Both the position numbers and the translations under genes were made by a program. From positions 1,116,001 through 1,180,000 of the forward strand of contig JAWNGF010000012.1 of NCBI GenBank assembly GCA_037039685.1: a stretch of DNA of 64,000 nucleotides, in the 5' to 3' direction. Below the pieces are notes generated by a model, which saw nothing but the letters and a program-made list of their open reading frames with translations, made no database searches and had not been told where the DNA came from. The first letter of the stretch is position 1; every line of letters begins with the position of its first letter. This document shows, piece after piece, positions 1 through 10,337 of the stretch. This DNA comes from Ceratobasidium sp. AG-K. Lineage: Eukaryota > Basidiomycota > Agaricomycetes > Cantharellales > Ceratobasidiaceae.

Positions 1-1
1 C

Positions 2-793
2 AAGATCTCTGAGCAACAACACATTCATCAAGTTTGGGACGGGGCCGCCCGATACATCAAGGGTGAATGGGCAATCAGGGGAATAACTCCCAAGGACACG
101 TCGCTCGATGAGTTGAGAACCACAGCTCTAGACATAGAGCGAGCGCATAAGATCCAAAGGTTGATCAAACAACATGACAATAACCATCGGCACAGTAAGC
201 GTGAGAGGTCCAGATTGCCTGACAGTTGGAGCAGCCGCAAGCGTGACCGCCAAAAGTCTGGTTACCAAAGGGAACAAGGACGTTGCGAGAAGAGCTCTGA
301 CGGACAAAAGGGGTTGTTGGGTAATGCCCAAGGCAATAGACACGGACGCGAGTGTGCTGAGAGCTGGCGCAAAGCGAAGAAGGAAAGTCATAATACAAAC
401 GGAGCCAAAGACGCCAAACAACGAGACGAGTACCGCGCAGCCAACAAGTGCTTTGAGTGTGGCGAAGTCGGACATATGGTCAAGGACTGCCCAAGGAGAA
501 ACAAGACGCGACCGAGTTGCGTGGAAGTACAGGTGGCAAAGTTAACCCCAGAGGACAAGGTCCGAGCCTCATCGGTGCTAATACAAGAGCTTCAGCGGTT
601 GGCGGACATAAAGGAGTCGATCGAAGTTAGCTCAATGAATGTTGGCACCAACGCGGCCTTGTCGACTAAAAAGCTGAGAGGCATCGCCAAGCAGAGCCAC
701 ATAGAGCAGAACGCTACGCGAGTGAAGGATGTAGCAAGGCGCGTTCCGAGTACATTGGTGGTGCAAGCTGAACTGGAGGGCGAGCTGGTATGA
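2..793 (+). pseudogene. gag: Element B gag, C-terminal part, ending in a nonsense codon
   Basis: The frame is open from base 2, so the start lies left of the window. It encodes the end of a capsid domain, a basic Arg/Lys-rich stretch, then a CX2CX4HX4C nucleocapsid zinc knuckle (CFECGEVGHMVKDC, about bases 452-493). The frame stops at TGA 791-793, but the protease continues in the same frame directly after it (VLLDSGSQADLV). The stop therefore sits inside what should be a continuous gag-pol. A CGA to TGA change is the simplest explanation (inference); programmed readthrough is the alternative. Confidence 0.85.
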
Positions 794-2497
794 GTACTAC
801 TAGACTCAGGTAGTCAGGCCGACCTGGTTTCAACCACCCTAGTTGATCAGTTGAAATTGGAGAGAGTTGCGTTAACAAAGCCTCTTCAGTTGCAGATGGC
901 AATGTCTGGTTTGCGAGGAACACTCACTTACAATGTGCGCTCGAAGCTAAGGTACCAGACAGTCGACGAGTACAGAGACTTCGACGTAGGTAACCTAGAG
1001 AGCTACGACATTATCCTAGGTATGCCGTTCCTGTACCAGCACAGCGTCCGCCTGTCGTTCAACCCGAGCAGCGTATTCATAGGATCGGTGGGAGCCCTGC
1101 CGCTTGAGAGGAGCGGTGTTATCACAATCAACAGCCTCACGACGGAGGTCTTTGAGGATCGAATGAATAACTTGCGTGAATTACTGCGTGAAGAGGCGGA
1201 GGACCTGTGTAAAACGGTCAGCCAGACACCTTTGCCACCGTTCCGCAGAATCAATCACCCAATACCACTCATTGATGAGAATAAGTCATATCATTTCAGA
1301 CCCTTGCGATGCCCCGAAGCCTTAAAACCTCAGTTTGAGGAGAAGGCCTGCGAGTACTTGAAATCGGGCCGTTGGGAACTCGCCACAGGCACTAATGCGA
1401 TACCAATGCTATTTCTACCTAAGAAGACAAGGGACGGTACTGTACAACTGAGGACGGTACTCAACAAGAGGGAACAGAACGCAAACACCCGGAAATTATC
1501 GTCCCCCCTACCAAACATTGAGGAAATTCTATCGACGGTATGTTGTCATAAGTACCGGACTGTGTTAGACGGAAAGGATGCTTACGAGCAAATCAGGGTG
1601 ATAAAGGAAGATGTACCAAAGACACTCTTCCACACGCCAATGGGTACAATGGTTAGCTTGGTGATGCAACAAGGGGATTGTAATGCAGGGGCAACGTACC
1701 AAGGCCTAATGAATATGTTGTTCGCCGAATTAATCGGCGTGTCCGTCTACGTATACCTGGACGACATTATCATCTTCTCTGATACGCTAGAGGACCATGT
1801 TAGAGACATAAGGAAGGTATTTGCGATCTTGAAACGTGAAAAACTTTACCTAAGTCCGAAAAAGATGCAGTTCTTTGCCCAAGAACTGGCGATACTGGGG
1901 CATATAATCGACAAGAAAGGGATCCGGATGGACCCAAATAAGGTAGACAGCGTGAGCAAATGGAAGACGCCTACAACGAAAGACCAGTTAGCAAGTTACC
2001 TTGGCGCTCTGGGGTACCTGGCACCGAACTGCCCTGGCATAAGGATACCAATGGGAGTACTCACCAAGCATACTGGTGGTAAGGCGATATTCAGATGGGA
2101 GGGGACCAAAGAACAAGCGTTCCGGGAGACACAAAGGATTGTAGAGGAGTACCGGGACCACCACAGGATCGCCTTAAACTACAGCAACAATAGAGAGCCG
2201 ATATACCTTATAACCGATGCAAGCTTGACCGGGGCAAGCGGGTTTGTGAGTCAAGGGAAAGAATGGAGAAGCGCACCGGTTGCCGCCTTCTGGTCTGGGA
2301 AGTTTAACCCGGCTCAACAGAACTACTCAGTGAGCGATCGCGAGGCTCTGGCCATAATATCATCGTTAGAGAAATTCCAGACGATGCTACATGGTGTGAG
2401 GTTCGAAATACTCACCGACCATCGGGCGCTGGAGCACCTCATGACGCAAAAGAACCTGTCGGCGAGACAGGCCAGTTGGTTAGATCGACTGAGTTAA
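794..2497 (+). pseudogene. pol: Element B protease, reverse transcriptase and RNase H
   Basis: In the same frame as gag. The aspartic protease motif LLDSGS lies just after the gag stop. The RT carries the palm motif YLDD (about 1756-1767). RNase H carries the TDAS, DREAL and TDHRALEH motifs. The frame ends at TAA 2495-2497 inside the connection region (DRLS*FDFNIRYIEG), while the homologous protein clearly continues in frame (NVLADALSR follows). One point mutation therefore truncates an otherwise continuous polyprotein. The Q-x-G block upstream of YLDD reads MQQGDCNAGATYQ rather than the usual MPFGLKNAPATFQ of the other Ty3 elements in this window, which marks B as a distinct lineage. Confidence 0.85.
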
Positions 2498-5400
2498 TTC
2501 GACTTTAATATTCGTTACATTGAGGGATCCACCAATGTATTAGCCGATGCCTTATCGCGTATATACAGCAACAAAGAGAAAGGAACGCTGAGGGCGAACA
2601 GCGAGTATGTACAAGAGACAGGAAGCGAGAACGAGGAAGGGAGGGAGATATCCCGCGGAGAATTCACCCGACCGATCCTCTCTGGACTTGCAGCGACAGT
2701 GGCAACCGAAAGCGAAATGAACTCGGGGGGTATGAGAAGAAACCCCACACGCAACAGAGTCGCACCAAGAAGGTACGATCCGGAGATTCTGGGGGTTGCG
2801 CCCAGCGAGAGCAAAACAAAACACGACTCTAAGCGAGGACCCAGACCAGCTAAACAGCGGCAGAATGGTTTCGAGAGTGACCATTCAGCGGGGATCGCCA
2901 CAGGCCCTAACAATAAAGCTCCACCGGCAAGCGTTGAGCTGGAGGGCGAGATGGGACCTGAAACGACAATGATAACGAACAATGCGTCAAACCCACTAAA
3001 TCTTACGAGTTTAGTCACGGAAATCGATGTACTCAATGCGATTCGCAAGGGCTACGAACAAGACACGCAGTTTGGTAGCATATACAAGGAAATCGATCAA
3101 TTCCTGAGCTACAAATTACAGGACGGACTACTCTATATGACAGAGCATGGAAGATCGTACCTGTGTGTGCCAGACTCGTCGATTGGCGAGTATAACGTGA
3201 GGACTCTACTAATATCCCATGCACATTCGATCTTATTGCACCTGGGGAACCGAAAGACGTACGCATACATGCGGGAGAGCATGTGGTGGTGCAATATGGC
3301 CAAGGACGTTGACAAATTCTGCTCGTCATGCGTCCTCTGCGCCTCGGCTAAAACGCCCACTCAGTCACCATATGGACTCCTGAAACCACTACTGGTACCA
3401 ATATACCCGTGGTCGCAAATTGGGATTGATTTCATGGGACCTTTGCCGCTTTCAAAGACTGTAATGGGGCAGTTCGACATGATCTGTGTGGTAATAGATC
3501 ACCTCACACTTATGGTGCATATTATACCAACCCGACAGGAATATACGGCTAAGGACATAGCAGAAGTATTATATATAAACGTCTATCGCTTACACGGCTT
3601 ACCCGACGTAATCGTAAGCGATCGGGACAAGTTATTTACAGCTCAATTCTACCGAGAACTCCACTGCCTAATGGGGACAGAGCTGAAGTTTTCGTCAGCC
3701 TACCACCCCCAAACCGATGGGATGACGGAAAGGGCGAATCGAACAATAATGAGCCTCGTCCGGACAATAGTATACCCGGCTCAGCGCGACTGGGCCTCAA
3801 AGTTACCTGGCGTGGAATTTGCAATCAATTCAGCACGATCGGAGACCACCGGATTTAGCCCGTTCGCACTTAACTACGGCCAAATCCCTCGGCCAATGTT
3901 AGTAAGGACAAAAACAGACCTTCTGGGAGTACGTGAGGCAGCCCGCCAGATCAAGTATACCCAGAGCCTGGCACACGACGCAATAATCGCAGCGCGGCCA
4001 AGCCAGTCAATGCAGGCTAACAAGCGCCGTCGCTTAGCGCCATTTAAGTCAGGTGACCTGGTATTTGTATCAACAAAGAATATGAGCATACCTGAAGGAA
4101 AAGCAAGGAAGTTAGCCCCAAAGTACGTAGGACCATACAAGATAGAGGAGGAAGTAAAGGCTGGAGCTACCTACCGAATTGATCTACCTCACGAGATGAG
4201 GCAACGGGGTATAAGACCCACATTTCATGCGTCGCTGCTGAAACCCCACGCGCCTCAAGAAGACCGCCGGTTCCCGGGCAGGACCTACAAACAAATGATC
4301 AGCCTGGAGGGCGAGGAGGACAACTGGGAAATTGAGAGAGTCATAAACCATAGGGGAAAGGGGAATAATGCGACGTTTGAAATAGAATGGAAGAGCGGGG
4401 ACCGCACATGGGAGCCGTATCGAGTAATAAGGCAACTAGAAGCGCTGAAACAATACTTCGACGCGCTGGGGATCCGTAAGGCAAGAGATTTACCTTGGGG
4501 AAGTGAAACTGGTGATCAGAGTGACCAAACAAGCGATAGCGAATCTGAAAATTTGGAGATCGCATCGCTCACAATACTTAAGCCAGAGGAAATGCACGAA
4601 CCCCCTCAAGTCGCTTGCCCCTCGCACTCGGCTTCAGGTCATTGGTTCACTAATCACATCCATTCACTACGCATCCTACTCTATCGTACAAACACCCCAT
4701 CGACATGTCGAACTATCGTCGCGACAGCTATAGCGAGCGCGACATCGACTATCACCACGACCCCCCGGCGTACCGACGTGGCCACCGCAACATGGCCGAC
4801 ATACGTCGCGAAGAACGTCACCGGGATCGGCCTCCACCTGCTCGCGAACAAGTACCGAGCTGGGTGGGCGATATCGTCGCCGTCACCCGCATACACGCAG
4901 AGGCTGATCGTGACCGTGCCCGCGCCGCTCTACTCGACAGCCAGCGTCCTCAGCCGCCTCCAGCGCAGCATCAACCCTTCCACAGGGGACGTCGCGGCGG
5001 CTGGCAGGCCCGCATGGCCCGCGCCGCACGTCACAACGCGCCCCCAAACGGCGACTTTCCTGTTAGTAAGCAGATGGAAAGCGAGGTGGTGGTTATATGC
5101 GCGGACGCTCACCGACATCAACCAGGATTTCCCCCCGGGGTACCGCGTAAACGCGAACGGAGCCCGAGCTCCCCCACCGCCGATGGACGCCGCAGTCCCC
5201 CAGGTACCGAGCGTAGCCGCCCCAGTAAACGGACCCGAAGCCGCAGCCCAGAACCTCATCCGTCGCATGGAGGAGGCCATGAACATCGTCGATACCGTCA
5301 CGGAAGCGGCGACAACCTTGAGGGATCGGATTCGGACCTCTCGGGAACGGATCGAGGGCGAGGAGAGGAACCTGATCGCAGCGATGGCGAGACTCGCGAT

Positions 5401-6121
5401 AGGCAACAGCCTTCGACCGACGATGACGAACCAGGCCGAAACCGAGTCAACGATCGAATCAAGCTCAGCAGGGACCGAACCAGAGGCGACCCCGGAGGAC
5501 GAGCGAACGCCTACCCAAGTGACCGAGGAGCTGTTATCGACAATCAGGCGTCAACTCAGGGAGACAGAGTCGTTGGAGGTGCCGGAGAACGTACCGGGGC
5601 TGCCAGGGGCCGCACGATTCCGCCAACTCCGAGAGCTACTCACCTACTACGCGACATTCTTGACTCGAGCTCTGTCGGGACCGACAACGAATCGATCGAG
5701 TCGCCCAGCAGCTCCGATACCAAACGTGAGGGCCCCGTTAATGGCACACGAGGCGTCGAGGGAGATGGAGGAAGCCATCCGGCTCATACTCCTGGAACAA
5801 CAACCCGGCCCTCCGGTCCCGATAACGAACTCGCTCAGCACCTCGAGCGAACCTTCATTGACTACGACGGCGGTTCAGGCGACGTTGAAATGCGAGAAGA
5901 ACAACCCGAACAACCCGAACAACATTCCGACAGAGGCGCTCAACAACCCGATCGAATCATTGGGGATTCCGCCCCCGTCGCTCGACAGCCCGAGACGGTC
6001 AAACCGCCTGTCGGGCCGTGCGTCGCACCCAAGGACCTCGTCATCAAGCCAGCGGACGGAAAGGGAGGCAACGGAGACGGTGGGGAAGGAGCAAGTGGGA
6101 AAGGAAAGAGAACAAATGTAA
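2498..6121 (+). CDS. pol: Element B integrase, chromodomain-like segment and long C-terminal tail
   Basis: This continues the gag-pol frame. The integrase has an N-terminal HHCC zinc site (HAHSILLHLG ... CSSCVLC) and a D,D35E core: IDFMGPL, VSDRDKLF, then E in TDGMTERAN. A chromodomain-like block follows (NWEIERVIN ... FEIEWKSGDRTWEP, about 4322-4430). It lacks the Tyr of the usual WKGY, so histone reading may be altered. After it the frame stays open for about 530 residues with no recognised domain: an Ala/Thr/Pro-rich stretch, a Glu/Arg helical stretch (about 5240-5400) and Asn/Pro repeats near the end. From 4705 on, this tail shares the DNA with a second open frame. Which of the two is translated cannot be decided by eye. 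Confidence 0.75.
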   Translation, partial: FDFNIRYIEGSTNVLADALSRIYSNKEKGTLRANSEYVQETGSENEEGREISRGEFTRPILSGLAATVATESEMNSGGMRRNPTRNRVAPRRYDPEILGVAPSESKTKHDSKRGPRPAKQRQNGFESDHSAGIATGPNNKAPPASVELEGEMGPETTMITNNASNPLNLTSLVTEIDVLNAIRKGYEQDTQFGSIYKEIDQFLSYKLQDGLLYMTEHGRSYLCVPDSSIGEYNVRTLLISHAHSILLHLGNRKTYAYMRESMWWCNMAKDVDKFCSSCVLCASAKTPTQSPYGLLKPLLVPIYPWSQIGIDFMGPLPLSKTVMGQFDMICVVIDHLTLMVHIIPTRQEYTAKDIAEVLYINVYRLHGLPDVIVSDRDKLFTAQFYRELHCLMGTELKFSSAYHPQTDGMTERANRTIMSLVRTIVYPAQRDWASKLPGVEFAINSARSETTGFSPFALNYGQIPRPMLVRTKTDLLGVREAARQIKYTQSLAHDAIIAARPSQSMQANKRRRLAPFKSGDLVFVSTKNMSIPEGKARKLAPKYVGPYKIEEEVKAGATYRIDLPHEMRQRGIRPTFHASLLKPHAPQEDRRFPGRTYKQMISLEGEEDNWEIERVINHRGKGNNATFEIEWKSGDRTWEPYRVIRQLEALKQYFDALGIRKARDLPWGSETGDQSDQTSDSESENLEIASLTILKPEEMHEPPQVACPSHSASGHWFTNHIHSLRILLYRTNTPSTCRTIVATAIASATSTITTTPRRTDVATATWPTYVAKNVTGIGLHLLANKYRAGWAISSPSPAYTQRLIVTVPAPLYSTASVLSRLQRSINPSTGDVAAAGRPAWPAPHVTTRPQTATFLLVSRWKARWWLYARTLTDINQDFPPGYRVNANGARAPPPPMDAAVPQVPSVAAPVNGPEAAAQNLIRRMEEAMNIVDTVTEAATTLRDRIRTSRERIEGEERNLIAAMARLAIGNSLRPTMTNQAETESTIESSSAGTEPEATPEDERTPTQVTEELLSTIRRQLRETESLEVPENVPGLPGAARFRQLRELLTYYATFLTRALSGPTTNRSSRPAAPIPNVRAPLMAHEASREMEEAIRLILLEQQPGPPVPITNSLSTSSEPSLTTTAVQATLKCEKNNPNNPNNIPTEALNNPIESLGIPPPSLDSPRRSNRLSGRASHPRTSSSSQRTEREATETVGKEQVGKEREQM

Positions 6122-6132
6122 AGAAGAAGTGA
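4705..6132 (+). CDS. Overlapping second frame in element B: basic, RS/RD-rich 475-residue ORF
   Basis: An ATG-initiated frame, -1 relative to gag-pol, starts about 270 bp after the chromodomain and ends 11 bp after the pol stop, 51 bp before the 3' LTR. The product is highly charged: Arg-, Ser-, Pro-, Asp- and Gly-rich, with RERSPSS and RTRSRSPEPH patches resembling SR-type or nucleocapsid-like disorder, and a Lys-rich end (KGKRTNVKKK). No domain, signal peptide or membrane segment is seen. The region is GC-rich, so chance openness is possible. The matching 3' boundaries of both frames and the position between pol and LTR are the reasons to list it. Confidence 0.4.
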   Translation: MSNYRRDSYSERDIDYHHDPPAYRRGHRNMADIRREERHRDRPPPAREQVPSWVGDIVAVTRIHAEADRDRARAALLDSQRPQPPPAQHQPFHRGRRGGWQARMARAARHNAPPNGDFPVSKQMESEVVVICADAHRHQPGFPPGVPRKRERSPSSPTADGRRSPPGTERSRPSKRTRSRSPEPHPSHGGGHEHRRYRHGSGDNLEGSDSDLSGTDRGRGEEPDRSDGETRDRQQPSTDDDEPGRNRVNDRIKLSRDRTRGDPGGRANAYPSDRGAVIDNQASTQGDRVVGGAGERTGAARGRTIPPTPRATHLLRDILDSSSVGTDNESIESPSSSDTKREGPVNGTRGVEGDGGSHPAHTPGTTTRPSGPDNELAQHLERTFIDYDGGSGDVEMREEQPEQPEQHSDRGAQQPDRIIGDSAPVARQPETVKPPVGPCVAPKDLVIKPADGKGGNGDGGEGASGKGKRTNVKKK

Positions 6133-6154
6133 GTGAACGTACCACAGGGATGTT

Positions 6155-6173
6155 AGGTGGCTGGGAGCCACCT
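6155..6173 (+). repeat. 8-bp perfect hairpin just before element B polypurine tract
   Basis: AGGTGGCT, loop GGG, AGCCACCT. It lies between the ORF stops and the polypurine tract of element B. In RNA it would be a very stable stem directly upstream of the plus-strand primer. Function unknown; a transcript or RNase H boundary role is only a guess. Confidence 0.7.
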
Positions 6174-6183
6174 GGAGGGCAAG
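6174..6183 (+). other. Polypurine tract of element B
   Basis: The purine-rich GGAGGGCAAG abuts the 3' LTR (TGTAACGG). This is the expected place for plus-strand priming. Confidence 0.6.
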
Positions 6184-6413
6184 TGTAACGGTTACGGTAA
6201 CGGTTACGAGATGGAGTGGAGGTGCCACGCGTGGCGTGGCGACTTGGTTCCTTGTATGTGCATGTATTGGACCGGTGTCCTTTAAAGGACCCGGGTTTCC
6301 GCCTATTCCCCTGTTCTCGTTTATACTACCAAATCGATTGTATTAAGGCTTGTCATTAACAGCGACTACGTCGCTTAGGCTAACTAAGATACATCGGTTA
6401 CGAGAACCTTACA
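6184..6413 (+). repeat. Element B 3' LTR (230 bp)
   Basis: It begins TGTAA and ends TTACA, a perfect 5-bp terminal inverted repeat with canonical TG...CA ends. It opens with two tandem near-palindromic 12-bp units (TAACGGTTACGG type), and the related CGGTTACGAG recurs about 20 bp from its 3' end. The right flank resumes the ORF3 frame of element A. No second copy is in the window, so the left boundary rests on the PPT and terminal repeat. Confidence 0.75.
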
Positions 6414-6677
6414 AAATCGAGCGTCTTATGGCCGAGGTCGAGTGGGAGCTTGACGACACACCCCCTGCCCCAGCATACGACTGAAAGCCGTGCGACGCTG
6501 AGGTCCTGGAGGCCTATGAGATGGTACAACGAGGGGAGCTCTCCCCCTTTGCCCTGGAACGTTGGTGCAATGTGCGCCAAGAAGCATGGGTCAACCGGGA
6601 GCAACAGTCCCTACTTGAGCAAGAACGGCAATGCTCTCAGGCCCTCCACCGACTGGCCCAGCGTGAACGGGACTTTG
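6414..6677 (+). pseudogene. Element A ORF3, internal fragment
   Basis: The translated frame reads IERLMAEVEWELDD ... CDAEVLEAYEMVQ ... LERWCNVRQEAW ... QALHRLAQRERDF. It aligns with the C-terminal half of the K ORF3 (VEALIADIGQAIAN ... CDANILEAYRLVQ). An in-frame TGA at 6482-6484 breaks it, the left side is cut by element B and the right side by copia element C. The reading frame rejoins exactly at 20029 after removal of C and one CTTTG duplication. Function unknown; see the K ORF3 entry. Confidence 0.8.
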
Positions 6678-6959
6678 TATTGAGATATTACCGGAAACGT
6701 TCCGCACTCAATGAGCTTCTTAGCTAAGCCACGCAGTGGAAGTGAACTACAAGGATGATGTATTGTGCGAATACGCAGTCGCTTTATATACACACATGAG
6801 TAGAACATGAGAGAACGATAAGAGAACAATTAGTAACACGCATACGTGTACTATCAGTCAGCACAGAAATAATCAGTCAGCATATAGTGAGTCAATTCGC
6901 CGCATTCGGTAGTAGGCGACGTGTACATTCGATTCGCATATTCCATTCGATTCACAATA
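6678..6959 (-). repeat. Element C 3' LTR (282 bp)
   Basis: Near-identical to 19742-20023 (about two substitutions). The ends form the inverted repeat TATTG/CAATA, and the left flank carries TSD copy CTTTG. The shared sequence extends 3 bp beyond the inner TG/CA, and the exact TSD confirms the outer boundary. Confidence 0.93.
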
Positions 6960-6968
6960 CTCCCCCTC
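6960..6968 (-). other. Element C polypurine tract
   Basis: On the minus strand GAGGGGGAG directly precedes the 3' LTR, as expected for the copia plus-strand primer. Confidence 0.8.
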
Positions 6969-6998
6969 AACGAGCCAGACGGTTTATTCGAGATTCAT

Positions 6999-9900
6999 TT
7001 ACTCGAAACAGGCGTTAAGATCGTGATTCTCCTGTTCTCGGGGAAAATGGTCTCCAAGGGCCGTTTTCGAGGATAAATGATTAAGGCCCATATATGAATT
7101 AGCGAGGTACCAGTGCTGTGGGTACGGAAGCGGTTTCGTAAACGCGTCGGCGAGGTTGTCTTTCGATGGAATATAGCCAAGATTAATGAATCCTTGTCGA
7201 TAATAGTCTCGGACAAAGTTATATCGAGTGGAAATGTGTTTAGCTCGAGAGCGATGAGTGGGGCTGTTAACGTAGTCGATTGTGGCTTGATTGTCGATTA
7301 GGATAGTTGTTGGACGGGAAATATCGATTCCTAAGCCGTTAAGGAAGTGTCGGAGCCAGAGAACTTCCTGAGTGGCGTGTGCAAGCGCATGAAACTCGGC
7401 TTCCATAGTCGAAATCGAAATAGTCTTTTGTTTCTTAGAAGACCACATAATCGGACCGCCTCCTAGCATAACAATGCAGCCTGAAACCGAAAAAGATTCG
7501 TATTCGGAAGCGAAAGAAGCGTCTGTGTAAGCGACTTCTTCAAAGGGTCCTCGGCCGTAGTAAGTGATTCCTTTCGATGCGGTGCTGTTGAGGTATCGGA
7601 AACAGCGCTTTAGTACACCAACATGAGTCTGGTTGTACTTGGCAGTAAATTGAGCTAAAAGGTTGACAACAAATGTGATATCGGGCTGACAGCAGCGGGC
7701 TACCCAAAGTATGCGACCAATCATTGTTGCAAATGGATAGTTATCCCAGACATCAGAAGCAGGTTCCAGGGTCGGCGTGGTATGCGACATAGGGGAATGA
7801 GCATATTTGGCATTACTAAGATCTGCAAGTGATACAATTTGCTTGATATATTGTTCCATGGAAATGGTAAGGGTCTTGGCTGTGCAATCTCGAATGATGT
7901 TCATGCCTAAAAATGATTTTGCTTCCCCTAGATCTCGGCAGTTGAAGAGTGACATAAGTTTGGCTTTGACTTGTTGCATGTGACCAGGAGTGCAAGCAAT
8001 CATGAAGTCGTCAACATAGCACACCAGAATGGAGATGACACCATGTTGGTTTCGGATAAAAATGGAAATATCAACAGGATTTTCCTTGTAACCAAGGGTT
8101 GAGATTTTCTCATTGCAAAATTGTTCCCATTGGTAACCGGACTGATGAGCGCCATAAAGGGCTTTCTTGAGTTTCATCACTGTGGGTCCATGTTTACCAA
8201 AACCTTCAGGGAATTTGACATAAAGAGGGCGATTGATAGGGGCATGGATATAAGCGCCAGTGACATCAATGATGTGACAATCAAGATCTGCATGAGCAAC
8301 CATGTTGAGAACAATCCTGATAGCATCAAGATATGGCGTATTCAAAGTGGTGTCATTGTATGATTTTCCAGGGATTTGTTGGTTGCCATGTACTATGCAA
8401 CATGCCTTGTATTTTGCAATATTGCCGTCTTGATCAAGTTTCAGCTTTGTCACCATTCCAGAAGTAAGAATTTGTTTGCCAGGGGGAATGTCATCTCGAT
8501 TGATTTCATCAAATGTGTTGGCTTGTTTAAGCGTGTTAAACTCAGTGTGGCCAGCTTCGATCCAGGCATCACCATGGATAGGGTCATTGATAGCGTTAAC
8601 CCATCTAGGAGAAAGGTCATCAAAGATGATGTTGCCAGGGTTACCAATAGTCTGAGTCACCAGAGCTCTATGGTTATGTTGAAACCATTCTTTGGCATAA
8701 GGTGCGATATCGTCATGTGATTGGTGGAGAGTGTTAAGAGCAAGAAGAACATGTTCGGGTAAGGCACCAGTATCAAACAAAAGACCACAGTTAGTTGGAA
8801 CAAAGGAAGCGATGTCATCAGGGTCTTGAGTTGTTGCCATGATGCGTTGATGGACTTCTTCCACTGCATTGATCCAATTGACTTCTTGGGAACAAGCTAT
8901 TCCTCGATCAGATATCAATTCTTGATGCTCCCTAGATACTGCACCTGACGCCACATTGCTACGGGTGTAACGTTTGGTGGTGTGGGTGCGCAATGGTTTG
9001 GAGTAGACAGGTGGCATAGGGTTGTGTGGAGCAGTGGAAGATGCGGGGATTGGAATATGCTCCCCCTGACTAGAAGCATTGTCTTTTGTAGTTGTCAGGG
9101 TGGAAGTCGATGGCCGAGTGGATTTGTTATTTTCCATGTTGGACTTCTTTTCTGGTCCAATCTCCCCCTCAGTCGGTGCTTCGACTTCAATCCATTCTTC
9201 AGAAGGTTCTGTTTCTTCAGAGAGTCCTAGGGGGGGTGCATCGCCAAGTGCTGCTGGGTCGGGCAAATGCCAAGGGAAAAAGACGTTTCTAGATTCCCTA
9301 ATTGCTTGATCAGGAAGTGCCAAGTAGTGCCAAGAACCACCTGTGTTGTTTGAAATTCCAGTGAAGATGGCTGTACGTGTTTTGGCGTCTAATTTGTCAT
9401 GTCCTTTCCTCTGGATCAAAACGTGGCATGTAGTCCCAAATAATTGAAAATAGGACATATCAATGACTTTTCCAAACATGATCTTGTGGGGGATCTGCCA
9501 GTTTCCATTTATGGTGGTTGGCATATTGTTTGAAATTTTGTTGGCATAAGCGATTGCTTCTTCGCAGAGATAAGGTTTATTCCGGGTGTTGGAATGTGCA
9601 TGCAACATGGATCGGCCTCGTTCCGTCAGGGTCCTGTGGTGACGTTCTGCTGGGCCATTCTGTTGGGATGAATAAGGGGCTGTTGTGGTAATTTCAGTGC
9701 CCTTGTCATTACAGAATGCTTGTAATTTGGAATTGATGAGTTCTTTTCCATTGTCAAAATGGATTTGCTTGATTTCCAAATTTTGTTGTGTTTTCATCCA
9801 TTTGGCAAAGGTTATGTATTTTTCAACTGCCTCTCCCTTTGTTTTCATGAAGGCAATGAAGCTATATCGACTTGCTGCATCAACAAATATGATGTAGTAG

Positions 9901-10337
9901 TTGTTGCCTTGTAGGGAGGTAGTTCAAGCAGGGCCCCAGACGTCAGAGTAGATCAAATCGCCAATGTTTGCCTTGTTTTCGAGTTTGAGGGGGCCAAAAG
10001 GTTGGACGGTTGTTTTACCCTTCATACATCCAACACAGTCTGCTGTCCAAGATTTTGGTGCTTTCATGATCTCAATACCCTTGACACCTTTGATGCGTTG
10101 TAAGCAAAGGATGTTTTCGTAAGAGGTATGACCAAGAATGATGTGCCAATCATCAAGGGAACGTGTGATCATTGCAGTTTGACCAATGTTGGTAGTGGCA
10201 ATCAGGTACCAGGAATTACCAGATCGTCGGTTTCCTATCTTTTCAGCAACAGCAAACAGAGATTCATCTGATGGGCCGGATTTGGCATGGATGTACTTCC
10301 CCTGGATGTGAAAATTGTGTTTCGGGTATTGATTGGT
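6999..10337 (-). pseudogene. pol: Element C pol: integrase, reverse transcriptase, RNase H
   Basis: This is the 3' part of the copia polyprotein. Reading on the minus strand from D's left edge: integrase zinc site (HIILGHTSY ... CVGCMKG), first catalytic Asp in YSDVWGPA, an in-frame TGA at 9924-9926, then IHFDNGKE and E in NGPAERHH (D,D35E spacing). A Pro/Ser/Thr-rich linker with acidic patches separates integrase from RT (LDCHIIDVTGAY, catalytic YVDD). RNase H follows (YTDASFAS, STMEAEFHAL, LIDNQATI) and the end motif ADAFTKPLP. The stop is at 6999-7001. All catalytic residues I can identify are present; the TGA is the only break in this piece. Confidence 0.93.

Larger units (their letters stand above)
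1..6413 (+). mobile_element. Element B: Ty3-type LTR retrotransposon, 5' end outside window
   Basis: The visible part runs from the C-terminal part of gag to a complete 3' LTR ending at 6413. Gag and pol lie in one reading frame broken by two nonsense codons. Order seen: zinc knuckle, protease DSG motif, RT (YLDD), RNase H, integrase (HHCC, D,D35E), chromodomain-like segment, then an unusual ~500-residue tail. It is inserted in ORF3 of element A: the A coding frame ends at 6414 on its left side and the homologous K protein continues across this point. The left TSD cannot be checked because the 5' LTR is beyond the window. B belongs to a different lineage from the other Ty3 elements here (single gag-pol frame, 230-bp LTR, no ORF3 homologue). 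Confidence 0.9.

Noticed and set aside
6186..6208. TAACGG tandem units as telomere-like repeat
   Set aside because: Only two units, inside an LTR, and the related sequence recurs at the LTR end.
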